From NCBI RefSeq assembly GCF_018732085.1, contig NZ_CP076103.1, forward strand, positions 186,001 to 250,000: a DNA stretch of 64,000 nt, given 5' to 3'. Below are positions 26,044 to 34,027 of the stretch, one piece after another. Source of the stretch: Lysobacter capsici. Its GTDB lineage: Bacteria > Pseudomonadota > Gammaproteobacteria > Xanthomonadales > Xanthomonadaceae. Below the pieces are notes generated by a model. The model was not told the DNA's origin and did not search any database. It saw only the letters and a list, made by a program, of their open reading frames with translations. Numbering within the stretch: the first letter of the stretch is position 1; each line of letters begins with the position of its first letter. The translations under genes and the position numbers were made by a program.

Positions 26044-26508
26044 ATGCTGGAAAATCCTTACCGCGCACCCCACACGCCCGTGGTCGATACCGCTGCGACG
26101 CAGTTGCCGGTCTCGGCCGAACGCTGGCGCAGGCTGCTGACCTTCGTGGTCGATTATTTCCTGATCAACCTGCTCATCTTTTCGATCGAGTACGCGCTGT
26201 TGTCGTGGCTGGTGGGGCCCGGACAAATGGTTGTCAACCGCCCGGCCGCGTACACGCTGATGACGTTGTTCGTGGGCGCGTCGATCTACTACATCCCGCA
26301 GGAAGCGCTGTGGGGCGTGACCATCGGCAAGCTGCTGACGGGAACCCGGGTGGTCGACGAACACGGCCGCCCCCCGGGGTGGCGCAAGGTCATCAAGCGC
26401 ACCGTGGGCCGGTTCATTCCGTTCGATGCGCTGGCGGTGTTGTTGACCGCCAAGCGTCGTGGGTTCCACGACGCCTGGCCGAACACCTACGTGGTGCGTC
26501 GCCGCTGA
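26044..26508 (+). CDS. RDD-family membrane protein (copy 3 of 3)
   Basis: This is a 154-residue protein, the most divergent of the three paralogues. It keeps the family skeleton: MLENPYRAPHTP, RLLTFVVDYFLINLLIF, GVTIGKLLTGTRVVDEHGRPP, RFIPFDALAVLL and GFHDAWPNTYVVRR. GAGAG precedes the ATG by 5 bases. It is convergent with the META-domain lipoprotein gene, only about 50 bases away. Confidence 0.85.
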   Translation: MLENPYRAPHTPVVDTAATQLPVSAERWRRLLTFVVDYFLINLLIFSIEYALLSWLVGPGQMVVNRPAAYTLMTLFVGASIYYIPQEALWGVTIGKLLTGTRVVDEHGRPPGWRKVIKRTVGRFIPFDALAVLLTAKRRGFHDAWPNTYVVRRR

Positions 26509-26561
26509 GGACCCGGGCGGCGAGGTTGAGCGACAGACCGCGCCGACGCGTTCGCGCGGGC

Positions 26562-27434
26562 TCAGTGGCTCGGCGGCGGCACCAGCTCGCTCTCGACCAC
26601 CATGTCCAGCACATACGCCACCGACGGCGCGTCGGCCGGCGGATTCTTGATCTGGAACTTCTTCACCCGCACCACGTTGCGCACGCCGGCTTCGTGCTTG
26701 TAGCCCTCGATGTCCTGGTACAGGAAATGCCATTCGTTGCCGGGCTTGAGCGCCACGCCGTTGGCGTCGTAGCCGCGCTCGCGCACCCACAGGCACTGGT
26801 GATCGCGGATCAGCGGATGCGGGCAGGCGCGGCGCTGCGCGTCGACTTCCAGGAACACGGTCGCGCCGGCGCCGCCGTAGCGGGTTTCCGCGGTCGCTTC
26901 GCCGCTGAGGTTCAAGGTGTCGCCCGAGGCGGTGGTCAGGCGCAAACGCGGCTGCGGTGCATCGCCTTCGATCGCGAAGGTGTTGCGGCCTTGCAACTGC
27001 TGCGAGATCGCCGTGTCCATCTGCATCAGGCGCGGGTCCTGGCAGGCCATCAAGGTGGTCTGGAATTCCTTCACGTCCAACTGCGCGCCCTTGATCGCGT
27101 ACTGCGCGCCGACGTGATTGCAGCCGCCCGACACGCCGAGCCGATCTTTGACGAAGCTCAGGGTGAGCGCGTACTTGCCTTCGCGCTGCAGCACCGCGAT
27201 CGGCTTGCCGGCTTTGTCGGTCGCCGTCTCCACCGTCCAGCGGTAGCCGCCCAGGTCGATCGAACCGTTCGAGGCGGTGGCGGCGGGCGAAGCCGATTCG
27301 CTGGGCATGGCGGCGTCCTTGGCGTTGGCATCGCGGTTGTGCGACGGCGCGGCGCAGGCGGCGAGCAGCGCGGTCGACAAGGCGGCGGCCCACAGGGCGG
27401 CCGGGCGGCGAGGAGAGAGGCGCGAGGTAGTCAT
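26562..27434 (-). CDS. META/HslJ-domain lipoprotein with C-terminal DUF4377-like domain
   Basis: This is a 290-residue protein with a lipoprotein signal ending LLAACAAP (Cys27). An Ala/Ser-rich linker leads into a META domain at about residues 58-170 (GGCNHVGAQYAI, LMACQDPRLM). A second domain at about 185-285 contains CPHPLIRDHQCLWVRERGYD and a GYKHEAGVRNVVRVKKFQIKNPPAD segment, as in DUF4377. Such proteins sit on the outer membrane facing the periplasm, and HslJ is linked to stress tolerance. The gene is monocistronic. Confidence 0.8.
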   Translation of the reverse strand: MTTSRLSPRRPAALWAAALSTALLAACAAPSHNRDANAKDAAMPSESASPAATASNGSIDLGGYRWTVETATDKAGKPIAVLQREGKYALTLSFVKDRLGVSGGCNHVGAQYAIKGAQLDVKEFQTTLMACQDPRLMQMDTAISQQLQGRNTFAIEGDAPQPRLRLTTASGDTLNLSGEATAETRYGGAGATVFLEVDAQRRACPHPLIRDHQCLWVRERGYDANGVALKPGNEWHFLYQDIEGYKHEAGVRNVVRVKKFQIKNPPADAPSVAYVLDMVVESELVPPPSH

Positions 27435-27580
27435 GGGCGGGGATGATCCGTGCTGCGTTGCGAAGACTGGATCAACGGACCGGAACCGGCGATGGGGTCA
27501 GCAGCGGGGTCGAGCGCATTCAGCCGCGAGCCAGCGCGAAGTGAACTGCGATGCGGCGCGCGTCATGGCGCCGACGCAGG

Positions 27581-28096
27581 TCACGACTCGCGCGGCTTGG
27601 CGAATTTCTCGGCCAGTTCGCGCTTTGCGCGTTCCAGGTCCAGGCCCGTTTCGGCCGCGGCATCCTCCGCGCTGTCTTCGCCGTCGAGCTCGCCCTCATC
27701 GGCCAGCACATCGTCCAGATGCGCGAGCAACTGCACGACATCGACCACCGCGCTTTGCATGCGCTCGTTCGGAAACACGCCCACCACCACGCCGGCCTCG
27801 ATCATCGACGCGGCGGCGCGCTCGCGCCATACGCTCAACTCGCGTTCGGCCGGCGCGTAGGCCTGCAACTGCGGCGCGCGCACGAGCGAGGCGCGCGCGG
27901 TCGCCGCCGAAGGCCAGGCCGGCAACAGCTCCTGGCCGTCTTCGTCGAACAAGGTCAGCACGAATTCGCCCGACACCGCGACCCAGAACTTGCCGGTGCG
28001 CGCGACCGACTCCAGGAACGCGGCGTAGCGCTCGGCGCCGGACAACTGCACGTAGTCGAGCAACTGCTGTTCGGCGAGGCGGTCTTGTTCGTTCAT
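27581..28096 (-). CDS. DUF2750 family protein
   Basis: This is a 171-residue soluble protein. The first 125 residues match the DUF2750 layout: LSGAERYAAFLESVARTGKFWVAV, LFDEDGQELLPAWPSA and the SVWRERAAASMIEAGVVVGVFPNE segment. The C-terminus is acidic and helical. Family function is unknown. It lies 37 bases downstream of the uppP stop codon on the same strand, so it may be co-transcribed with uppP. Confidence 0.8.
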   Translation of the reverse strand: MNEQDRLAEQQLLDYVQLSGAERYAAFLESVARTGKFWVAVSGEFVLTLFDEDGQELLPAWPSAATARASLVRAPQLQAYAPAERELSVWRERAAASMIEAGVVVGVFPNERMQSAVVDVVQLLAHLDDVLADEGELDGEDSAEDAAAETGLDLERAKRELAEKFAKPRES

Positions 28097-28133
28097 CGAT
28101 GCGATTCCGATGCGGGGATCAAAGGCGCCGCGC

Positions 28134-28940
28134 TCAGCTGCCCGAGGGCATCAGCAGCAACAGGGCCGCGCCGAACGCGACGCGGTAGACCGCGAACGCG
28201 GTGAAGCGATGGCTCTGGATATACCGCAACAGCCACTTCACCGCGATGAAGGCGGTCACCGCCGAGGCGACGAAGGCCACCGCCAGCGCGTTCCAGTCTT
28301 CATTGGCCGCGGCCGGCGTGCCGATCACGTGCATCAGCTCGTAGCCGCTGGCCGCGAACATGGTCGGGATGCCGACCAGGAACGCGAACTCGGTCGCCGC
28401 CGCGCGGCTGGTGGTGCCGGCGAGCAGGGCGATGAAAATCGTCGCGGCCGAACGCGAGGTGCCCGGGAACACCCCGGCCACGACCTGGGCGATGCCGACC
28501 AGCGCCGCCACGGTCCAGGTGATCTCGCTGCGCTCGCCCAGGGCGGCGGCGCGCTTGGCGGCGAAATGCTCGGCCGCGACCATCCACACGCCGCCCAGCA
28601 CCAGCGCCCAGGCGATCGGGGTGACGTGATCGGGCAAGGTGAAACCGGCCTTCTTGACCGCGATGCCGAGCACCGCGGTCAGGCCGAAGGCCAGGCCGAG
28701 CTTGAGCAGGTAGTCGAGGTTGTCGCGCTGGGTGAAACCGGTCGCCAGTCCCCACAGCCGCTTCCAGTAGATCACCACCACCGCCAGGATCGCGCCGGCC
28801 TGGATCGAGATGTTGAACAGGTCCGAGCGGTGGCCGAGCCAGTGCTGGGCGATCAGCAGGTGGCCGGTGCTGGAGATCGGCAGGAATTCGGTGATGCCTT
28901 CGATGATGCCCAGAAGCAGGGCGGCTAGCAGGTCGGTCAT
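28134..28940 (-). CDS. uppP: Undecaprenyl-diphosphatase (BacA/UppP)
   Basis: This 268-residue membrane protein has about eight helices and both signature motifs: EGITEFLPISSTGHL with the catalytic Glu/His region near residues 14-30, and FPGTSRSAATIFIALLAGTTSRAAATEFAFL at about 150-180. It recycles the lipid carrier by dephosphorylating undecaprenyl pyrophosphate, and overexpression confers bacitracin resistance. The length is normal. A GGGAATC-type repeat tract (28949-28980) lies directly upstream of its start. Confidence 0.95.
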   Translation of the reverse strand: MTDLLAALLLGIIEGITEFLPISSTGHLLIAQHWLGHRSDLFNISIQAGAILAVVVIYWKRLWGLATGFTQRDNLDYLLKLGLAFGLTAVLGIAVKKAGFTLPDHVTPIAWALVLGGVWMVAAEHFAAKRAAALGERSEITWTVAALVGIAQVVAGVFPGTSRSAATIFIALLAGTTSRAAATEFAFLVGIPTMFAASGYELMHVIGTPAAANEDWNALAVAFVASAVTAFIAVKWLLRYIQSHRFTAFAVYRVAFGAALLLLMPSGS

Positions 28941-28948
28941 TGGGGGAG

Positions 28949-28980
28949 GCGGGAATCGGGAATGGGGAGTCGGGAATCGG
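28949..28980. repeat. GGGAATCGGGAATGGGG heptamer-type tract
   Basis: Four degenerate copies of GGGAATC/GGGAGTC lie immediately upstream of uppP. They are related to the tracts at 1059-1117, 12500-12560 and 53737-53855. Confidence 0.6.
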
Positions 28981-29031
28981 CGTAGTCGCGGGCGACTTCG
29001 CGGGGCGGGTCAGGATAGCCGAAAGATGGAT

Positions 29032-29048
29032 CGCACTAAATTGGTGCC
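29032..29048. promoter_or_regulatory. NtrC binding site (near-consensus)
   Basis: CGCACTAAATTGGTGCC matches the NtrC consensus TGCACYANNNTGGTGCA at every position except the outermost base on each side. It lies about 110 bases upstream of the sigma-54 -24 element of glnA, the usual enhancer distance. Confidence 0.85.
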
Positions 29049-29062
29049 AATCAAGTGGGAAG

Positions 29063-29079
29063 TGATCCAAAAAGGTGCA
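29063..29079. promoter_or_regulatory. Second, weaker NtrC site
   Basis: TGATCCAAAAAGGTGCA fits the same 17-base pattern with a well-kept right half (GGTGCA) and a degenerate left half. It is centred 31 bases, about three helical turns, from the stronger site. This is the arrangement expected for cooperative NtrC dimers. Confidence 0.6.
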
Positions 29080-29139
29080 ATGCTGCGACGCGGGATAAAC
29101 AAATCACTTTTTTATCAGTTAGTTAGGAATAAATAAAAG

Positions 29140-29156
29140 TTGGCACGCCGCTTGCT
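29140..29156 (+). promoter_or_regulatory. Sigma-54 promoter of glnA
   Basis: TTGGCACGCCGCTTGCT is a near-perfect -24/-12 element (TGGCACG-N4-TTGCW). Transcription should begin about a dozen bases downstream, giving a leader of roughly 65 bases before the glnA ATG at 29233. With two upstream NtrC sites, this indicates nitrogen-limitation control. Confidence 0.92.
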
Positions 29157-29232
29157 TATACCCAATGCAGGCGGCACCAACGCCCTCGCGTTGCACGATT
29201 CCCCCTTCCCGACTCCCAATACCGGAACAACC

Positions 29233-30642
29233 ATGTCCCTCGAACACGTCGAAAAGCTCGTCAAGGACCACAAGGTCGAATTCATCGATCTGCGTTTCAC
29301 CGACATGCGTGGCGTCCAGCACCACGTGACCTTCCCCAAGTCGATCGTCGAGCCGGCGCTGTTCGAAGACGGCAAGATGTTCGACGGCTCCTCGATCAGC
29401 GGCTGGAAGGGCATCAACGAGTCGGACATGATCCTGCTGCCCGACGCCTCGACCGCGTTCCTGGACCCGTTCACCGCCGATCCGACGATCGTGCTGACCT
29501 GCGACATCCTCGACCCGGCCACCATGCAGGCCTACACGCGCGATCCGCGCGGCGTCGCCAAGCGCGCCGAGGCCTACCTGAAGTCCAGCGGCATCGCCGA
29601 ACAGGCGTTCTTCGGTCCGGAACCGGAATTCTTCATCTTCGACTCGGTGCGTTACGCCAATGAGATGGGCCACACCTTCTTCCATATCGATTCGGAAGAA
29701 GCCGCGTGGAACTCGGGCAAGGAATACGAAGGCGGCAACAGCGGCTACCGTCCCGGCGTGAAGGGCGGCTATTTCCCGGTCGCCCCGCTCGACTCGCTGC
29801 ACGACATCCGCGCCGAGATGTGCAAGACGCTGGAGCAGGTCGGCATCGAAGTCGAAGTGCATCACCACGAAGTCGCCAACGCCGGCCAGTGCGAGATCGG
29901 CACCAAGTTCAACTCGCTGGTCGCCAAGGCCGACGAACTGCTGACGATGAAGTACGTCATCAAGAACGTCGCCCACCGCAACGGCAAGACCGCGACCTTC
30001 ATGCCCAAGCCGATCGTCGGCGACAACGGCAGCGGCATGCACGTGCACCAGTCGCTGGCCAAGGCTGGCGTCAACCTGTTCTCCGGCGACGGCTACGGCG
30101 GTCTGTCGCAGATGGCGCTGTGGTACATCGGCGGCGTGTTCAAGCACGCGCGCGCGATCAACGCGTTCACCAACTCGGGCACCAACAGCTACAAGCGTCT
30201 GGTCCCGGGCTTCGAAGCGCCGGTGATGCTGGCCTATTCGGCGCGCAACCGTTCGGCGAGCTGCCGCATTCCGTACGTGGCCAACCCGAAGGCGCGCCGC
30301 ATCGAAATGCGCTTCCCCGATCCGATCCAGTCGGGTTACCTGACCTTCGCCGCGCTGATGATGGCCGGCCTGGACGGCATCAAGAACCAGATCGACCCGG
30401 GCGCGCCGAGCGACAAGGACCTGTACGACCTGCCGCCGGAAGAGGAGAAGGGCATTCCGACCGTCTGCCATTCACTCGACCAGGCGCTGGAAGCCTTGGA
30501 CAAGGATCGCGAGTTCCTCAAGGCCGGCGGCGTGTTCACCGACGACTTCATCGACGGCTACATCGCGCTGAAGATGCAGGAAGTGACCAAGTTCCGCGCT
30601 GCGACGCACCCGCTTGAGTACCAGATGTACTACGCAGTCTGA
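29233..30642 (+). CDS. glnA: Glutamine synthetase type I
   Basis: This 469-residue enzyme starts at the ATG at 29233. Signatures are FDGSSISGWKGINESDM, FFGPEPEFFIFD, NGKTATFMPKPIVGDNGSGMHVHQS, NSYKRLVPGFEAP and KNRSASCRIP-like RNRSASCRIP. The adenylylation-site region LYDLPPEE holds the modifiable Tyr. It makes glutamine from glutamate, ammonia and ATP as a cytosolic dodecamer. The promoter is sigma-54/NtrC type. The neighbouring P-II and AmtB genes complete a nitrogen-assimilation block. Confidence 0.97.
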   Translation: MSLEHVEKLVKDHKVEFIDLRFTDMRGVQHHVTFPKSIVEPALFEDGKMFDGSSISGWKGINESDMILLPDASTAFLDPFTADPTIVLTCDILDPATMQAYTRDPRGVAKRAEAYLKSSGIAEQAFFGPEPEFFIFDSVRYANEMGHTFFHIDSEEAAWNSGKEYEGGNSGYRPGVKGGYFPVAPLDSLHDIRAEMCKTLEQVGIEVEVHHHEVANAGQCEIGTKFNSLVAKADELLTMKYVIKNVAHRNGKTATFMPKPIVGDNGSGMHVHQSLAKAGVNLFSGDGYGGLSQMALWYIGGVFKHARAINAFTNSGTNSYKRLVPGFEAPVMLAYSARNRSASCRIPYVANPKARRIEMRFPDPIQSGYLTFAALMMAGLDGIKNQIDPGAPSDKDLYDLPPEEEKGIPTVCHSLDQALEALDKDREFLKAGGVFTDDFIDGYIALKMQEVTKFRAATHPLEYQMYYAV

Positions 30643-30770
30643 TCGCATGAATCACTTCGCCTTCCCGCCACCCGCCTGCCGTCCCGATCGCCCGCGCCGC
30701 TTCGATGCGGCGCGGCGGGACGCCACGCGGCGGCGCGAGACGGCGATGCGCGACATGCGATGAACCAGCA

Positions 30771-30800
30771 CACGGCCCGGGGCTAACGCTCCGGGCCGTG
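30771..30800 (+). terminator. Stem-loop downstream of glnA
   Basis: CACGGCCCGG and CCGGGCCGTG form a perfect 10-bp stem around a 10-base loop, about 130 bases after the glnA stop. It is followed by TCGCTTCC rather than a U-run, so an intrinsic terminator is possible but not certain. The rest of the 30643-31201 gap shows no convincing gene. Its minus-strand open frames look like frame shadows of GC-rich DNA. Confidence 0.5.
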
Positions 30801-31201
30801 TCGCTTCCAGGGACGAAAACTTCCACCACGGGCGACGCCACGCGCCCACCGCGCACGACGACGCGCTTCGGCCGCCGTCGCGGGATCGTGTTTGCCTGAA
30901 AAACCCGCGACACGAAACGCAAAGCACTTCGGCAAGGCAAGCAAGACGACAAAAACGAGACACGTCCCAAGCACCCGCGCGAACCAGGAACACGACCCAA
31001 GCCACTGAGAGCCCAAGCCGTTCCCGCGCGCACGACCACCGCATCGACCACCACGCACACGCAGGAGGACACATCCAAGACGCAGGCGCGGACCGCAGAG
31101 TCCGACCGCGCGTCCAGCTCCGGTTCGAGCCAGGCACGAATCGCAGCGCAACATCGCAGCAATGACCGGGGAGGGGCCACCGCTTATGAGGAGCCTGCGT
31201 C

Positions 31202-32056
31202 ATGTCGTCTCATCTCAAGACTGAATACGCTTATGCCGTCGCCAAGGCGACCACGGGCGTCAATGCCGAATCCGTCGGCGCGAATCCCGCTGGCCTGACC
31301 GTCATCGGATTCAAGGCCGCGCTCGTTGCCGCGCTCGCGCTGTCCGCCATCGCGGCCGGCAACGCGCAAGCCGGCACCACCGGTTCGATCAGCCTGACTT
31401 CGGACTACCTCTTCCGCGGGGTCTCGCAGACCAACCAAGAGCTTGCTCTGCAAGGCGGTATCGAATATGCGCACGACAGCGGTTTCTACGTCGGCGCCTG
31501 GGGAAGCAACATCAGCTGGCTGTCCGACACGGTCGTCGTCGGCGACGACATCTCCAGCAGCCTGGAACTCGACGGCTATCTGGGCTATCGCGGCAAGGCC
31601 GGCGAGATCTTCTCCTACGACGTCGGCGTGCTGACCTACTACTACCCCGGCGATTACCCCGGCGGCTTCAACAGCCCCAACACCACCGAGATCTACCTGG
31701 GCGGCACGCTTGCGCCCAGCGACACGGTGTCGGTTGGACTCAAGTACTCGTATTCGGTCACCGACTTGTTCGGCTATGCCGATTCCGACGGCAGCGGCTA
31801 CCTCGACGCGAACCTCAACTGGACTTTCCAGCCGACCTGGACGCTCAACCTGCACGGCGGCAAGCAGTGGATCGAGCACAACAAGGCTTTTGAATACACC
31901 GACTGGAAGCTCGGGGTGACCAAGAGCTTCGAAAACGGCGTGTCGATCGCGGCGGCGTACAGCAGCACCGACGCCGAAGAAGCCCTGTACACCAACGCCC
32001 ACAACAACTTCCTGGCCGACGACGCCTTCACCTTGACGGTGAGCAAGGCGTTCTGA
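31202..32056 (+). CDS. TorF-family putative porin upstream of glnK-amtB
   Basis: This is a 284-residue protein. AGGAG lies 9 bases before the ATG. An unusually long n-region (about 38 residues) precedes the signal-peptide core VAALALSAIAAGNAQA. The mature barrel begins TTGSISLTSDYLFRGVSQTN, the hallmark of the TorF/CHP02001 family, and ends in Phe as outer-membrane proteins do. The family is often found beside glnK and amtB, and a role in ammonium or nitrogenous solute passage is suspected. It lies 46 bases before the P-II gene, so it is probably in the same operon. Confidence 0.85.
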   Translation: MSSHLKTEYAYAVAKATTGVNAESVGANPAGLTVIGFKAALVAALALSAIAAGNAQAGTTGSISLTSDYLFRGVSQTNQELALQGGIEYAHDSGFYVGAWGSNISWLSDTVVVGDDISSSLELDGYLGYRGKAGEIFSYDVGVLTYYYPGDYPGGFNSPNTTEIYLGGTLAPSDTVSVGLKYSYSVTDLFGYADSDGSGYLDANLNWTFQPTWTLNLHGGKQWIEHNKAFEYTDWKLGVTKSFENGVSIAAAYSSTDAEEALYTNAHNNFLADDAFTLTVSKAF

Positions 32057-32102
32057 CCGCGCCCGCACCGCATCCACCCATCACGAACCACGGAGCTGCG
32101 AG

Positions 32103-32441
32103 ATGAAACTGATCATTGCGATCATCCGCCCGTTCAAGCTCGACGAGGTGCGCGAGGCGCTGACCGAAGTCGGCGTCTCGGGCATCACCGTCACCGAAGT
32201 CAAAGGCTTCGGCCGCCAGAAGGGCCACACCGAGCTGTACCGCGGCGCCGAATACGTCGTCGATTTCCTGCCCAAGCTGAAGATCGAATGCGCCGTGCCC
32301 GACAGCCTGCTCGACGCGGCGCTGGAAGCGATCCAGAACGCCGCGCGCACCGGCAAGGTCGGCGACGGAAAGATCATCGTCCTGCCGGTCGAGAACACGG
32401 TGCGCATCCGCACCGGCGAACTCGACGACGACGCCCTTTGA
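32103..32441 (+). CDS. glnK: Nitrogen regulatory protein P-II
   Basis: This 112-residue protein carries both P-II signatures. The T-loop reads KGHTELYRGAEYVVDFLPK, with the uridylylated Tyr at about residue 51, and the C-terminal one is TGKVGDGKIIVLPVENTVRIRTGE. It senses 2-oxoglutarate and ATP/ADP and, by its position just upstream of amtB, should be the GlnK type that plugs AmtB. A GlnB-type assignment cannot be excluded by sequence alone. Confidence 0.95.
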   Translation: MKLIIAIIRPFKLDEVREALTEVGVSGITVTEVKGFGRQKGHTELYRGAEYVVDFLPKLKIECAVPDSLLDAALEAIQNAARTGKVGDGKIIVLPVENTVRIRTGELDDDAL

Positions 32442-32463
32442 CTCCACGCCTGCGAGAGACGAC

Positions 32464-33849
32464 ATGAAATACGAAACGATGCTCGACCCCCGCTCGCGCG
32501 AGCGGGCGTTGCGAACCCTGGCCTGGAGCGCGTTGCCGCTCGCCGCGTTGCTGGCGCTGAGCCCGGCGCACGCGCAGGACGCCGCGGCCGCCGCCGAAGC
32601 GGCCAAGCCCGTCGTCGACAAAGGCGACGTGGCCTGGATGCTGACCTCGACCCTGCTGGTGCTGCTGATGACGGTACCCGGCCTGGCCTTGTTCTACGGC
32701 GGGCTGGTGCGTTCCAAGAACGTGCTGTCGGTGCTGATGCAGGTGCTGGCGGTGTTCTCGCTGCTGGTGTTGCTGTGGGTGGTCTACGGTTATTCGCTGG
32801 CGTTCAACGGCGGCAATGCCTTCATCGGCAATCTCGACAAGCTGTTCCTCAAGGGCGTCAACAAGGAATCGCTGGCGGCGACGTTCACCGCCGGCGTGTC
32901 GCTGCCCGAATACGTGTTCATCGCCTTCCAGTCGACCTTCGCCGGGATCACCGGGGCGCTGATCGTCGGCGCCTTCGCCGAACGCATCAAGTTCTCGGCG
33001 GTGCTGCTGTTCTCGGCGCTGTGGTTCACCTTCGCCTACCTGCCGATCGCGCACATGGTCTGGTACGGGCCGGACGGTTTCCTGTTCGCCAAGGGCGCGA
33101 TCGATTTCGCCGGCGGCACGGTGGTGCATATCAACGCCGGTGTCGCCGGCCTGGTCGGCGCGTACTTCGTCGGCAAGCGCGTGGGTTACGGGCGCGAGGC
33201 GATCAAGCCGCACAACGTCACCTTCACCATGATCGGCGCGTCGCTGCTGTGGGTGGGCTGGTTCGGCTTCAATGCCGGCTCCAACCTGGAAGCGACCGCG
33301 GGCGCGGCGCTGGCCTTCCTCAACACCTTGCTGGCGACGGCCGCCGCGGCGTTGGCGTGGAGCCTGGTCGAGAAGGTGATCAAGGGCAAGCCGTCGATGC
33401 TCGGCGGCGCGTCGGGCGTGGTCGCCGGATTGGTCGCGATCACCCCGGCCTGCGGCACGGTCGGTCCGTTCGGCGCGATCGCGATCGGCGCGATCGCCGG
33501 CGCGGTGTGCGTGTGGGGCGTGCATGGCCTCAAGCGTCTGCTGCGCGCGGACGATGCGCTCGACGTGTTCGGCGTGCATGGCCTGGGCGGCATCATCGGC
33601 GCGCTGCTGACCGGCGTGTTCAGTTCGCCGTCGCTGGGCGGCTTCGGCCTGGGCGCGGGCAACGACACCATCGCCGCGCAGGTCGGCGTGCAGGCGCTCG
33701 GTATCGGCATCACCGTGGTCTGGTCCGGCGTGGTGTCGGTGATCGCGTTCGCGCTGGTGAAGCTGGTGGTCGGCCTGCGCGTGCCGGAAGAAGCCGAGCG
33801 CGAAGGCCTGGACATCACCACGCATGGCGAGACGGCGTACGAAAGCTGA
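32464..33849 (+). CDS. amtB: Ammonium transporter
   Basis: This is a 461-residue protein with an N-terminal signal sequence (about residues 18-40, ending AHAQD) and eleven predicted helices. Family motifs are visible: MTVPGLALFYGGLVRSKNVLS, FQSTFAGITGALIVGAFAER, DFAGGTVVHINAGVAGLVGA and VHGLGGIIGALLTGVF with the conserved His pair. It conducts ammonium across the inner membrane and is gated by GlnK. It starts 22 bases after glnK. Confidence 0.97.
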   Translation: MKYETMLDPRSRERALRTLAWSALPLAALLALSPAHAQDAAAAAEAAKPVVDKGDVAWMLTSTLLVLLMTVPGLALFYGGLVRSKNVLSVLMQVLAVFSLLVLLWVVYGYSLAFNGGNAFIGNLDKLFLKGVNKESLAATFTAGVSLPEYVFIAFQSTFAGITGALIVGAFAERIKFSAVLLFSALWFTFAYLPIAHMVWYGPDGFLFAKGAIDFAGGTVVHINAGVAGLVGAYFVGKRVGYGREAIKPHNVTFTMIGASLLWVGWFGFNAGSNLEATAGAALAFLNTLLATAAAALAWSLVEKVIKGKPSMLGGASGVVAGLVAITPACGTVGPFGAIAIGAIAGAVCVWGVHGLKRLLRADDALDVFGVHGLGGIIGALLTGVFSSPSLGGFGLGAGNDTIAAQVGVQALGIGITVVWSGVVSVIAFALVKLVVGLRVPEEAEREGLDITTHGETAYES

Positions 33850-33884
33850 TCGTCGCCACACGCGTCACGCCTGCCGCTTCAAAG

Positions 33885-33994
33885 CCCCTCTCCCGCGTGC
33901 GGGAGAGGGGTTGGGGTGAGGGAATGCATGAAATGAGGAAGGCGTAACACGGTCGTGGACCCTCACCCTACCCTCTCCCGCAAGCGGGAGAGGG
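33885..33994. repeat. R5 repeat: CCCTCTCCCGC/GCGGGAGAGGG inverted pair
   Basis: CCCCTCTCCCGCGTGCGGGAGAGGGG is followed about 70 bases on by CCCTCTCCCGCAAGCGGGAGAGGGC. Each unit is a strong hairpin, and the flanks (GGGGTGAGGG / CCCTCACCC) are also complementary. It lies between the convergent amtB and oxygenase-WD40 genes and may terminate both. A single related unit is at 46711-46748. Confidence 0.8.
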
Positions 33995-34027
33995 CTCATC
34001 GACGCGCCGCCTCAGCGACGTGGATAC

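Noticed and set aside
31134..31150. GGCACGAATCGCAG upstream of the porin-glnK-amtB operon as a sigma-54 promoter
   Set aside because: The GG-to-GC spacing is off by two or more bases and TTGC is missing.
30548..31203. Overlapping minus-strand frames of about 180-210 codons after glnA
   Set aside because: Cys/Arg/Val-rich products with no domain, partly antisense to glnA. They are probable shadows in a non-coding gap.
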